64,000 nt of DNA from Incurvaria masculella (taxonomy: Eukaryota > Arthropoda > Insecta > Lepidoptera > Incurvariidae). Each line of letters opens with the position of its first letter. Within the stretch, counting starts at the first letter, position 1. Below, one piece after another: positions 53,770 through 64,000 of this stretch. The notes beneath the pieces were generated by a model. The model did no database searches. It worked only from the letters and a program-made list of their open reading frames with translations, and was not told where the DNA came from. Made by a program: the position numbers and the translations under genes. The stretch is taken from the NCBI GenBank assembly GCA_946894095.1, contig OX335645.2, forward strand, positions 11,121,001-11,185,000, given 5' to 3'.

Positions 53770-54066
53770 AAATTGTTGAGGTACCCGACTCCGCTTGGGT
53801 CAATGTTGTTTTGGACTGAAGTCGGGCTGAATAATATTTATAAATGATTTCCTTTTTGGATTGATTTTAATTTCCCAATACAAACTCTCACCCCCTATTA
53901 TACACCCTTCGAGTTGAATTTTGGTCACAAAAAATTGCCTATATCCTTCTACAAGGTTCAGATAATCTCCATACCGAAATTCATCAAAATTGGTTTAGCG
54001 GTTTAGGCGTGAGAACGCAAAAGACATATAGAGTTTCTTTTGCAATTATAATATTAGTATGGATTT
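53770..54066 (+). mobile_element. Interspersed repeat of the 'TACCCGGCTCCGCTCGGGT' family
   Basis: Starts GAGGTACCCGACTCCGCTTG and ends CAATTATAATATTAGTATGG. Phrases such as CCGAAATTCATCAAAATTGG and TTTAGGCGTGAGAACGCAAA are typical of this lepidopteran repeat type (recognised, not searched). A relative starts at 61314. The ORF1-only LINE inserted at its right edge. Confidence 0.65.
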
Positions 54067-55753
54067 AATTTTGTTGCGTAATTTTGGTGCAACGTTTTCT
54101 TCCGCTAAAGACAAAATACCGCATATATCAGCTCACCACCGCTGCTGCCATCTAGTGCCACTCGTTCATATCGTTTACGTCCACACATAACGATAGTATG
54201 ATCTACTCAACCAACTAGCTTCTACTTAGCCAATGCAACAGACTAAAGCGCGCATGATACTTTCCATAGAGGTCGCTCGGCTCCACATCTCTTGTCTAAT
54301 ACACCATGGATGAAATAAAACAAATGTTATTAAAAATGCAGCAAGATATGAAACAACAAAAACAAGACATGGCAGAGATGAAGGAGGATATAAAAAACAC
54401 AATAAATAACAATATTAATGAGAAATTTGCTAGTATGGAACTGAAAAACGCACTTTTAGAGAAAAAAGTGGACGAACAAAACGCAAAAATAAACTACTTA
54501 GAGAGACATATTAGACGCAAAAACCTAGTTATGTTCGGAGTAGAAGAACGCGAAAAATCCTATCAAGAACTAGAAGATATTATTATGAACATAATAAAGA
54601 CTCACTTCGGACTCACATATGACAGATGCAGCATTGAAGCTGTCAGAAGAATGGGGAAGAAAGGCGAAAAAATCAGACCGGTTGTAATATCATTCACTAC
54701 GATAGGTTTAAAATTAAATATTCAGAAAAACCAGTCTTGTCTACAAAACACTCCGTATTACATGAAGGAAGATTACCCAATAGATGTCCTCAACAAGCGC
54801 AAAGAACTCCAAGCTCAACTGCGGAATGAAAAAGAAGCAGGCAACAATGCCTTTATAAAATACGACAAACTTATAGTATTGAGCAACAACAAACGTACCC
54901 CTCGCCCCCAGTTCAATAAGAGAAACCTGTCAGAATCTCCGGAAACATCGCACCGTAGCGGCGAAAAAGCAGAATATGAAAATAAGCAACCATCCAAGAA
55001 AAACAAAGCTACTAACATAAAAGATTATATACTACAAAAACCAAAACTAACCTTTGCTTCGACAGATACCTCTCAAAGCCAGACGAAAACATCACTGCAA
55101 AACTAAGCTACCGCAGTCGGACCCACCCTCTTCACCCCCCCTCCCCCCATCTCCCAGCACGGCAGGTCACCGCGGGAGAGATCGACCAAAACCCTCCAAA
55201 AAAAAAAAAAAAAAGTTTGCACCGTCACCACGAAATTACTACCAACAGAACCTCAACTTATCGAGCTAAATGCAGCGCACCTAAGCGGTCATGATACATA
55301 TAATGTATGAAGAAAAAATATATATATACTTATATAGCTCTCTATTATAAGGAAAAAATAACCTGAAAAGGAAAGTAAGAAGAAATATCCTATCAAAATG
55401 GCACTTCAAGAAAGAACGGAACAAACTACCAATAAGCCTAAAAATTATAATAAAACCTAAAGAACTTTAAAAAATTTACAAAGAAAGATATAAGAAGATG
55501 CTATGATTCCTTTAGAATGAATTGGCATCAAGAAAAAAAAATTACAAAGATCTGAACAGGAAAAGTGGAAATCCTTGGAGGAGGCTTTTACCCGAAAGGG
55601 GTCCATGCAACAATAAAAACGTAGCATTAATGATTCCTTTTTTTTGCATTATTTTCTTTTATTTTAATATTTATAGTTAATATTTAAGGCAAAAACTGTA
55701 CAACTGTTATTGCATGGAATCAAATAAAGCTTTATTATTATTATGGATTTAAT
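54059..55753 (+). mobile_element. ORF1-only LINE insertion with 11-bp target duplication
   Basis: ATGGATTTAAT occurs at 54059-54069 and 55743-55753, bracketing about 1.67 kb. Inside are a 5' UTR of about 235 bp, an intact 266-codon ORF1 (54306-55106), and a 640-bp remainder without RT. Near the end, GAACAGGAAAAGTGGAAATC then CTTGGAGGAGGCTTTTACC can be read as the extreme C terminus of an RTE-type ORF2 (EKWKSLEEAF), followed by a short 3' UTR and the tail AATAAAGCTTTATTATTATT. This looks like a LINE that lost almost all of ORF2 before it inserted, comparable in design to mammalian HAL1. The exact 5' end is uncertain. Confidence 0.75.
54306..55106 (+). CDS. LINE ORF1 protein: coiled coil plus RRM-like domain (266 aa)
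   Basis: The ATG has a fair context (CACCATGG) and the frame is uninterrupted. Residues 1-68 are a Lys/Glu/Gln-rich coiled coil with Met/Ile/Leu heptads (MLLKMQQDMKQQKQDMAEMK). Residues 69-140 carry RRKNLVMFGVEEREKSYQEL and IRPVVISF, the first and later strands of the RRM-like fold of L1-type ORF1 proteins. Residues 150-195 hold YYMKEDYPIDVLNKRKELQA, the C-terminal nucleic acid-binding block. The tail (200-266) is basic and disordered. Such proteins trimerise through the coiled coil and coat element RNA as a chaperone. No ORF2 follows, so the product could act only with an RT from elsewhere. The clade (RTE-like) is inferred. Confidence 0.85.
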   Translation: MDEIKQMLLKMQQDMKQQKQDMAEMKEDIKNTINNNINEKFASMELKNALLEKKVDEQNAKINYLERHIRRKNLVMFGVEEREKSYQELEDIIMNIIKTHFGLTYDRCSIEAVRRMGKKGEKIRPVVISFTTIGLKLNIQKNQSCLQNTPYYMKEDYPIDVLNKRKELQAQLRNEKEAGNNAFIKYDKLIVLSNNKRTPRPQFNKRNLSESPETSHRSGEKAEYENKQPSKKNKATNIKDYILQKPKLTFASTDTSQSQTKTSLQN

Positions 55754-55879
55754 ATTTTTATGTGTGCTTTTCGAACCACTCAAAAGTGCGTAATATATTT
55801 GCACCGTTGGCGAGCTCGCTCGCTCGCCACCCTGCGCGCGGCGGCGGCGGCTCGGCGGTAGGGGTGCCCCCCCCCGCCT

Positions 55880-56660
55880 CGCGACCAATGATCCTACACA
55901 AATACATCGATCGATGAATCGTAATGCTCCAAGAATTGCAAACACCTCCCCTGTATAAACTGAAGCTCCTGTTGGACTTTTCATCTCACAAATCTGATTG
56001 AGATTTTGATAGAGGCAAGCTGAACCTACACAACCTTCCGGGGATAGTATGAAGCATCAGTGTGTATGAAATGCCAATTTGGGTATTTTTTTGAATCCAA
56101 GCCTTAAATTTTGAATTAGCAGCAGTTCACCTACAGGGTCTTCATTACCAAGTATACTTTGAATTGTATGTGAAATGTCTGATATTTTTTTGGCAACGAT
56201 GGACGTAACAGAGGATTTAGGAGACATCAAATTTATGACTAACTATTGAAATCAACTGGCTGATGTGGTCGACGGTCACAGGACTATTTGGGGGGGGGGG
56301 GGGGGGGAATTTCGTTGCTAATTGCATTGTGGGATGAAATATTATATCCCGTTTAAGTGAGAGTCGCGGTTTGGTTTAAACTCTGGGCAATTTGTTTTTG
56401 ATGGCAGAGTGATGGCGATGACGCGATGCAGGAAATAGACGAATCTTCAACATCGCAAGTCGATTCAAGGTGCTTTTGACCACATTTGAAGCACCTCGGT
56501 TTGGAGCGGCATTCAGTTTGGTTCCAAAACGAAAACATTTAAAACATTGGATAGTGGGATAGACATATACGACGACATAAGCTTGCATTACCAACATTTA
56601 CTCTCTCGGGAAGTTTTTGATCATCAACAGTGGTAACGACAGACTCACATGGTCTCCAAG
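55880..56660 (-). pseudogene. Broken LINE: zinc-knuckle ORF1 piece and RNase H-like piece, RT missing
   Basis: On the minus strand, 56597-56500 encodes YPTIQCFKCFRFG, a CX2C zinc-knuckle start. After a frameshift, KPRCFKCGQKHLESTC (about 56505-56455) gives a second CX2CX4HX4C-type knuckle. The Gly-His of the first knuckle reads Gly-Thr. Nearer the 3' side, 55984-55890 encodes ASVYTGEVFAILGALRFID, resembling the second acidic motif of RNase H in I/R1/Loa-type LINEs. Only about 370 bp separates the two parts, so the endonuclease and RT are deleted. A G18 run (56290-56307) lies in between. Confidence 0.55.
56290..56307 (+). repeat. G18 homopolymer
   Basis: Eighteen consecutive G within the broken LINE. 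It may be unstable in replication and in sequencing. Confidence 0.9.
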
Positions 56661-56692
56661 TCGGCTGGCCTTCTTGTTATACTTTATAATTT

Positions 56693-58692
56693 ACTAGCAG
56701 CCCGTCCCGGCTTTGCACGGGCATAATATAATTGAAAAAATATTATTTTGACACAATGATACACAAATAAACCCCTTATTACGTAGAGTTCCTAAAAAAA
56801 GAGCATAAACCTACATTGAAATATTTGAAATAAAAATAACAAATTTTGTGAATTTATTTTTTTTTGTATTTTTTTTTCTTATTTTTGTTTTTTACTTTTA
56901 TGTATTTTTCATACTATTAATTATTTTAAAAAGGTCATAACCACAAAACAAAGCCATTAAATAAATAATTTATTGAGTTAAAGCCAGGGAGTAAACATTA
57001 TTTGATGTTGTTTTATTTTTCACTAAATAATTAGCTTAACTGTTATTATGATACTATTGAGATTACCGCGGTCGTTAGACATGTTTGAAAAATGTTACGG
57101 CTTTTGAGAATGTCTTTGGAGAGTGTATCTTCCTGCGCGCGTATTAGCTACCTACATCTACTACTATAACCTACAACTAAAAAGTATTTAATCGAAAATC
57201 ATAAAAACTATTTAAGTCACTTATTTATTAGGATAACTAAATGTACAACATATATTAATGGGTCTAGTTCTGAAAAGAACTTTTTGAATGCGTTTAGTTA
57301 CCTACTAAACTAATTATCATCAAGCGACAAAATATTATCAAGCGACAATTTCTTAAATTCCGCACACGGCTGCTGCGTAGGGAGCCGACTGACTCCCCTC
57401 CCGTATCTCTGAGTGACGCCTACAAACTCTAAAACGCATAGTTTGTCAAAGGGAAGTTTTTTCTAATTTTTAAACTCATGATATCTTTCGAATGAAATGT
57501 CGGAATCGAATAATTCAAAAAGTAATATAAAGGTATTGAAACATTCTTAAATGATAATTTATTTATTTTGATAAGGATTCATATCTAGGTACAAATAAAG
57601 AGCCTTTTCTAGCGGCGGTATTAAAATTTTTATTTTAAAATAAATGCACACTTATTGTGACATAACTATAATAGTTAGATGTATGCTGTCGCGACATTTT
57701 TTGTAGATAATAATGTGTTCTATAAAATTGTACTACATCATTTTGTTCTATCGTGAATAGTTTTCGCAGCGCACGCGATGTAAGGAACATTCTTGGTAAT
57801 TTTTTTGCACCTTGGGTTACGTTATCGGAGTTTTGGTAAGGATCCCTAATTTTTTTAAGATAAAACATAGTCTATGTCCCTCGGATAGACTGTAGCTTTC
57901 CAACGGTGAAATAATTTTTCAAATCCGTTCAGTAGTTTCCTATCTGTTCATGTATTTGAGCCTATTCGGTTCAAATACACAAACAATCAAACCTTTCCTC
58001 TTTATATAATAGTATAGATAGAGTATATGTAGATTAGAGAGCTCCGATAATAAACGCGTCCGATCGCTGCTAAATTCAAAGTGCTAGAACCGCAGCCTCC
58101 GACGCACTATTTATAGGCACGCTCCGGCCGGTACTGCCGCAAACCTACGTCCCGCAATTTTTAAATCTGTAATATCTTCGAAAATATTCATTTAAATCAT
58201 ATGCTGTAAACGGCCATATAAATCTATATTAAATCAACAATGTATTTAAGGTATTTAATTGGATAAGGATTAATGCTGTATTGGTTAAAATCGCCTCGAA
58301 AATTAGCCATTATTTGTCGTAAAAAGTGACAAAAATGTTTTATTGTGGTATATCCATAAGAGATAGACATATACCATCGCGGAGTTTTCTGTAGACTTTT
58401 TCAATGTGTACAATACTTAGTACATTATTTCGATAAATCTCGTAGGATTCAGCCTGCGTTTGCAATGTAAGCGGAAAAAATGTAATTTATTACGACATCA
58501 CATTGGAAACCTCAAAAATAACAGTATTTCTCCACTATTTAATGGATGTTATTATACATATAAACCTTCCTCTTGAATCACTCTATCTATTAAAAAAAAC
58601 CGCATCAAAATCCGTTGCGTACTTTTAAAGATTTAAGCGAACATGGGGATATAGGGACAGAGAAAGCGACTTTGTTTTATACTATGTAGTGA
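56693..58692 (+). mobile_element. CTAGCAGCCCG element, long copy B (2.0 kb)
   Basis: Starts ACTAGCAGCCCGTCCCGGCT and ends TTGTTTTATACTATGTAGTG. It is nearly identical to copy A across its length, including the inner composite segment and the 77-codon minus frame (57868-57635; a few residue differences). It lacks the second hairpin arm of A, and has CTTTCGAATG where A is shorter (57485). The plus-strand text CACTATTTATAGGCACGC keeps a TATAAATA on the minus strand, as in the short copy, whereas A has CTATTTCTAGG. Confidence 0.8.
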
Positions 58693-61313
58693 AGTCACAT
58701 GGTGAGGGGGGTAGGGGGTAGGGTAGACATGGAACCCCTCCCCTTACCCCAGCCTCCCCTCCCCCCCCCCCCCCCCCCCTCCGCGTGCGCGCCGCTCGAC
58801 CCCACACGCTGCGCGACACCTTTTACGCACTCGACTTCTATAAATAAACAGTACTCCCCTTCGCGGCTGCCAGGGTCGCGCTCTTCTCAAACATCATCAT
58901 CGTAATTGTTGTGAAAATACCCTTGATTGTGTGACATGATTCAATGGAAATCGAAGGTATTCTATGTTGAAACAGTTTGATTTTTTTAACCATCGCCATA
59001 AAATAATAGTTAGGTATTGGGCAAGCACAAAAAACGTTTACAGTGATGGAAAAACAACGGAAGGAAACTGACCAGTACTTCGTATCTCAAAGTTTTAAGG
59101 TCATTAAAATTATTGAACATTACTCTACGTAAATGAAAATGGAAAATCGGAAGGAGAACTGAGGTCATAGTTAAAATAAACCACCACACTAACTGGCTAA
59201 AGGTTTTTGTTAATTACTGTCCTTTAGACCATTGTCCATTCACCACTCAACGCAATCAAAACAAACCATTAACGGCACCTAAGAATCAAGATAAAAAAAA
59301 ATTTTAATTCAATTTCTGCATGTGAAATTGTACATCTCTCAAAATAATCTCAAAATTGACGGTAGCTCGTAACGTCAAGTTGGTCTAGAATGCATTGTGG
59401 TTGATTTCTATTCTATCGACTACTCTATCAACGTAGATACTGCTGAGTGTAATCTCGATGGAACTGGGCCTTTGGGACCAGATACTAACAGCGGCGAAGA
59501 CGGAAAGGCAATGCCAGTAACGGCGACCAATACTTTATACTCTCATTTCTATATTCTATGCTGTCTACGGGAATAGTACCCTTTATTCTATTTGTCTTAT
59601 TATAAGAACTTCTCTTATGTCCAATATCTTGTAGGTATATATTTTCAAGACATTTATATTATTTCATATTTTGACACAAATGAAAACCTGTGGCATCTTA
59701 GATGTTTTTAGATAAATTATTTGTAACTCGTAATAGAGGCTCTGTAACTGTGCAATTAGTTTGTTGCTCGAAGATTGTCATTAATTATTGTAATATTAAA
59801 ACGCTACAAATAGCTAGCCGCCTCCAGCTCGTTCTATCCCTTGTCGTCATATCCATTTTCCGCCTGCCGGTCCTGAGATGTCATTTGTTTTCTCGTTTTG
59901 TGGTTGATTAGTAATTGGTTGATTAACTTCTTCCATCTTGAAATAGCCTCTAGCCCACAGATTAAGTAAATTTGATCAGTGCTCTAGCCTATATGGCCTA
60001 TATCTACTGACCTATGTCGCATGACGAAGTTATATTTTTTTCCCATTTTATAGTTTAGGTAAATGTGTTTCTATTCCGTGTTCTCATGAAATGCCAACTC
60101 CATGAGAAGTTTGGGACTTATTTCATCCAGTCTAAAGAAGCGAAGCGACTTTCCAAACTCTTGCATTCAGTGCGTCCCTGTCTCGGTGAAATTCGCTTCA
60201 AGTACTGCCTCCGCAGCGTGACGCATTGATCATATTTTACAAAACGTCATTGGATTATTTATGGTACTTGCGACCCTAAATGTTGGTAAATTGTTTAATT
60301 TTAAATCACAGTTTGAATTTTACATTCGACCTGAGCAAGCACCGGGTGGCATTTTAATATTGCAGTTTTTTATCCCGGGATACGCAAAAACATCTGCAGA
60401 ATTTATGTGAGAAAATAACAGATTGGATTCAATATCTTTCGACACAAATGTCACTGCAACATATATTTTGTTTTGGTGCAAAATAACTCTCATTGAACTT
60501 ACTAACAACTTATCATTGAACTCCAACCGCCGAATTGCAAGTAGTTGTAAATTACAAAAAAGTTATCATTAATAAAATAATGTTGGAAATTTTCTAGACA
60601 GTGAGAGAAAAACACCTTTGTTATGTTATAAGTACATGCAAATTACTCAGTTTTCCTACAAAATAAAAAAAACCACTAATCTCGCCTATTACTGTTAACT
60701 CTACAACGAGAACAAATATTTAAATAATATAAGCTATTGCATATTCATTATGTGTTATAGTTTTTAGGAGAAAAATCCTTGGCGGAATGTGAGACCACAG
60801 CTACGATTTTTATAACGAATTGAAACATTTGCAGAAATCAAATTGGACCTTTCGTGAATTCAGTTTAGGTGCTTCCTCCTAAAACCATACATTATCATAC
60901 TGAGTATTTAAAACCTTGCCTTAATGCTATTTCATTGCCATAACATTTATTTTATTATTTAGGATATGTACATTTGTTTAAAAACAAAATTGTATATATT
61001 TGACGTTGACACTAACTCGAGGAGTTCATTAATTTTACCAAAACGAACAGAAGGTCGATACTTTAGAAATTGTACTACTCATAACAACCGGAGCCGAAAG
61101 GAAACACGCATGACGGAGCTTGAAAGGGCTTTGACACCACGCCACTTGGCTGGGCTTTACAATCCACTACGCTGCTATTAACTTTTCTTGAATAGCAGGC
61201 GATAATATTTTGTGAGCTTCGGTTAATCTACTAAACATGTCTACCTAAAACGATGCGTTTTTATTATAAATATTTAAATTGAACAGAAAACACCTTTTTT
61301 ACCTTATATTGTA
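58693..61313. other. GC/C-rich patch, then long unassigned stretch
   Basis: 58700-58830 is GC-rich and contains C19 at 58761-58779. TCTATAAATAAAC follows at 58838, which could be a TATA box, but there is no downstream gene to support it. From 58900 to 61313 the sequence is AT-rich, and frames (59702-59911, 60526-60320, 60966-61181) lack domains. Confidence 0.35.
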
Positions 61314-61545
61314 CTAGCTGCGGTACCCGGCTCCGCTCGGGTTAGTGTCGGCTAAATTATCTCATGGATAAAAAGTAGCCCACATGACTGGTCCAAAATA
61401 GGGTCAAACTGGTCCAGGACAATGTATCCATGTACCAAATTTAATCAAGATCGTTCGAGCCGAAAAAGCATGATTTAATGAGAAACATCCAATAATTTCC
61501 ATTTAGAGCTTCGTTGACGTTTGGTGGCTATTTAAAAAAAAAACA
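61314..61545 (+). mobile_element. Interspersed repeat of the 'TACCCGGCTCCGCTCGGGT' family
   Basis: Starts TACTAGCTGCGGTACCCGGC, TCCGCTCGGGTTAGTG, followed by AAAAAGTAGCCCACATGACT and TACCAAATTTAATCAAGATC. Such phrasing is common to many lepidopteran interspersed repeats. It is related to 53770-54066 at its start. The right end is not clear. Confidence 0.65.
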
Positions 61546-61569
61546 TTTGCTGCGAGAACCTTTCTGCAC

Positions 61570-61710
61570 TTTCACTGCTACATTGCTTACCTAGTAAGTA
61601 ACGTGTAACGTAGGTAAGTTTTGCGTGGACTCCAACACACAGCCAGCCTCAACATCGAAAACAGTAACCCATCTCGAACCTGACTGCTCCCAGAGATGCT
61701 ATACATTGAT
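61570..61710 (-). mobile_element. Degraded piece of the SINE-like family
   Basis: ACCTAGTAAGTAACG, TTTTGCGTGGACTCC, ACACAGCCAGCCTCAACATC, AGTAACCCATCTCGAACCTG and TCCCAGAGATGCTATAC follow the order of the copy at 48700-49000 (CCTAGTAAGTAAG, TTTTACGTGAAATCC, GGCCAGCCTCAAC, GTCACCCATCCAGAACC, TCAGAGGTGCTTTAC). Confidence 0.6.
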
Positions 61711-61789
61711 AAAATACGCATATAAATCAGGTAAGTGGTTCGCCTGTTATAAGACTTTAAGACTCACTACTTACCCTTCTGGGGGGGAA

Positions 61790-62020
61790 CGGCATAACGT
61801 ATAATATGCAGATCGTATAATGTCATATTTTAACAAAATTTTAAAACCATGCACAACGTATAATCGGCAGAACGTATAATCTTATACGTAGTGCATGAAG
61901 AAGTCCAAAAAATTAAATTACTTATTTCTCCATGCATAACGTATAATAGTCACAACGTATAATGTTATGATCTTTATTTAACAAAAAAAGAAAACCATGC
62001 ATATCATATAATGCAAAAAT
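61790..62020 (+). repeat. Degenerate array of CNTAACGTATAAT-type repeats
   Basis: ACGTATAAT or a close variant occurs seven times (about 61797, 61814, 61856, 61871, 61939, 61955, and CATATAAT at 62004), mostly in pairs 15-18 bp apart, with CCATGC(A/T) ahead of three of the pairs. Pair-to-pair spacing is roughly 65-85 bp, so the unit is a degenerate tandem repeat. No frame is supported. Confidence 0.7.
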
Positions 62021-62751
62021 ATTTCATACGATAAGCGCCCTTATTTATATAGATTTAAAGATTATACTCGCACGCGACTTTTCGACCGTCTCAATTTTGT
62101 GAGCGCGATATTATTCTGTCAGAGTATTGTGCGAATAGCCCATAGTGGTATGAATGAAACCATAAGTGAAAGAGTTCCTTATTAAGCATTGTAACAAGAC
62201 CGAAATTGCTGCGACGATTTTATTCAATGTTGCATAATTATTGACACGTTTTGAATGCCCTTCATTTGACAGCCGAAACAAAGCAACCATCAAAGAATAT
62301 AAAGAACTTAGCGGTTGTTGTTTACATCTTGAGATTGTTTGTCAAGTGCATTATTTAGAAAACGTCGGAAATATCCCTGTTAGCAATCCTTTTTTCTTTA
62401 TCAGTCATGAGTGAACGGTTAAACTTGAATACGCGTCCTATCACCGGACTAACCATAAAAAATGCGATAGTATACGGACATAATCCGCGTATTAAAGGTA
62501 GGCTGCCCACTCTGAACGCTGCTGTTTCACAGCATTTTCAAGGGTATGCTGTGCTCCTCTACAATTATTTTCCTCAGGGCTTCAGGTTTAACTAAAAGCG
62601 ATAACATCTCCAAAGCAAAAAGGTATGAGTTTTATTTATTATAAATACCTATAGTTACGTTCTTATCGTAGCTTCAGATTGAGTGTGAAACATTGAAACT
62701 TATTGATCTCAAACCCGGAAATCATTTTAGCATTGCTGTATTTCAAACCTC
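62021..62751. other. No gene recognised; weak repeat arm at 62445-62520
   Basis: ATCACCGGACTAACCATAAA, GGACATAATCCGCG and GCCCACTCTGAACG resemble the arm of the element at 20935-21512. Small frames on both strands have no domain. Confidence 0.35.
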
Positions 62752-62831
62752 AGGTGATCTCAAGTGCCTAGCAGTTTGACTACATACCCACTCACTGGTC
62801 TGAACACCAACTGCTAGGCATTTGAAAACCT
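62752..62831. ncRNA. Pre-miRNA-like hairpin (candidate)
   Basis: TCAAGTGCCTAGCAGTTTG (62760-62778) pairs with CCAACTGCTAGGCATTTGA (62807-62825) with three imperfect positions (one G-T wobble possible). The loop is 28 nt, and AGGT/ACCT can extend the base beyond a small internal loop. The total of about 80 nt matches an animal pre-miRNA. I do not recognise the arms as a known miRNA, and a small foldback transposon is the alternative. Confidence 0.35.
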
Positions 62832-64000
62832 ACTTTCTAGTTCATTGTTACCAAAGACTTGATTTAATTTAATAACTGCCCGGAATATAAAACAGTTTTA
62901 CGTGTAGATTGGTACTTAAAATACAAATAAAAACTCCGTCCCACTCATCACGCAGGAGCGGGAACAAATAAAATAATGGTACTGTGTGGGTTCCGCCACA
63001 TAAAAATAATACCGTGGACCCGCATTTATGCTGACGGTATTCATCGTTCATGGTTCAGATCCCACATTAAACTCTATATTAAATTTTTTTCTTTACGCTT
63101 ACTTTCTCCATACTTAAAGTCAAATGTGTTGGTTTCATAGCCATTTAAAAATATTGCCTTGAATAGTCTTATTTATAGAAGACGCATTCTCTGTAAATGA
63201 AACATAACCTAACAGTTTCATGTCAGGCCCGCATTTCAGTTTTCATCATTCAAAATTCCGAAATGAACTAATCACCCTCTCACTGTCCATCCAGTTAGTC
63301 GCTAGGAAGGTGATTACTAGGAAACCCTATTTAATGTAAAGTTAAATATGAGCACAGCAATTTTTATTTCCATATCGGCCAGCTCAAGGAAAACTGATAT
63401 TTAGCTAGTGTTTGGGCTGCCTGCTTGGTAAGCACGAAGGTAGCAAAGAGCAATAAATTGTATTTTGGCTAATGACAGTTCTGTGCACCTTCCTGGTTCG
63501 ATTTCGCTTACCAAAAAATCGGTTCACAACGAATCTTTTCTGCTAAACCCATGCTCAAGCTTGGAATCCAACATCAAATTGCTTACAAATGTAGAACTTT
63601 GTGTATATGTTGTAAGGCAATGTGTATACTCCTGCCAGGAATTCTATACAATATCTAGTTAATGAAATAAATAAAGAACGTTTGGACCATCCCTCCATTA
63701 ACACCCATACTTTACCTAGGTATTGTGCAAAAAGCCTAGGGATTGTATAGAATACCTATGGAACCACCGCCAATGCATGCAATATGGTGTCAGGCAACAA
63801 CCTCAGACTCCCTTAGATGTTATAAATTAGTAAAGTATCTAACCTAACTTAAAACAAAAATGCTAGCTATCTACCTATAAATTCGTTTTGTTTAGGTAAC
63901 TACCAACACGTTCACTGCCCCGCCCCGCAAGTTATTACCTTCCTTGCCCTCATCTAATATACACATTTCCTGGCGTGCATTTGGTATTGTATATCATGCC
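62832..64000. other. No gene recognised
   Basis: AT-rich sequence. Frames at 63051-62869 (minus) and 63465-63662 (plus) have no domains. CTAGGTATTGTGCAAAAAGC and CTAGGGATTGTATAGAATAC (63716-63765) form a short local near-repeat. The window ends without an identifiable boundary. Confidence 0.35.

Noticed and set aside
58838..58850. TATAAATA as a host core promoter
   Set aside because: There is no downstream coding region, and such AT-rich motifs occur by chance in this composition.

Overview
The window is eukaryotic and most likely lepidopteran. The evidence is the insect telomere motif TTAGG inside repeats, non-LTR retrotransposons with short tandem-repeat tails, and several short interspersed families that I recognise from moth and butterfly genomes: the 'ACCGACTTCAAA...GGAGGAGGTT' family, the 'CCGGCCAAGTGCGAGTCGGACTCGCAC' family and the 'CTAGCAGCCCG' family. 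This assignment rests on pattern recognition, not on a database search. I recognise no host protein-coding exon, rRNA or convincing tRNA. The window reads as an intergenic or intronic stretch built from nested and truncated transposable elements on an AT-rich background, with scattered GC-rich islets and long G/C homopolymers.

Layout. 0-10 kb: two inverted copies of a 471-bp MITE with TTAA at both ends (433-903, 7598-8068), the second lying inside a copy of another TTAA-type MITE whose more intact copy is at 5576-6117; LINE 3' ends; a 337-bp MITE with 55-bp inverted ends (9211-9547). 10-19 kb: a family with a possible Pol III-type head, an 81-bp tandem repeat split by a MITE, and two foldback elements with (TTAGG)7 at their hairpin tips (15.6-16.2 and 17.6-18.3 kb). 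19-26 kb: remains of three LINEs, one with a 477-codon reverse transcriptase frame (minus strand, 23.3-25.0 kb). 31.6-34.6 kb: the longest coding region, a 5'-truncated LINE with part of the endonuclease and all the reverse transcriptase motifs I looked for. 36.0-36.6 kb: a hAT-type MITE with a perfect 8-bp target duplication. 42.9-45.1 kb: a large foldback whose two 169-bp arms are identical. 47.3-58.7 kb: three copies of one ~0.85-2.0 kb element, a third TTAGG foldback, and a LINE insertion with intact ORF1 but no ORF2 (54.07-55.74 kb, 11-bp target duplication). 58.7-64 kb: mostly unassigned, with a degenerate tandem array and a pre-miRNA-like hairpin at 62.75 kb.

How the parts relate. The only long coding regions are LINE proteins: an RNA-binding ORF1 protein and two endonuclease/reverse transcriptase fragments. 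Almost everything else is non-autonomous and must have been moved by enzymes encoded elsewhere (inferred TTAA-specific, hAT and LINE machinery). The points most worth a second look are the TTAGG-tipped foldbacks, the perfect 169-bp inverted repeat, the ORF1-only LINE, the nested TTAA MITEs, and a fresh hairpin seen in one of two otherwise near-identical 2-kb repeats.
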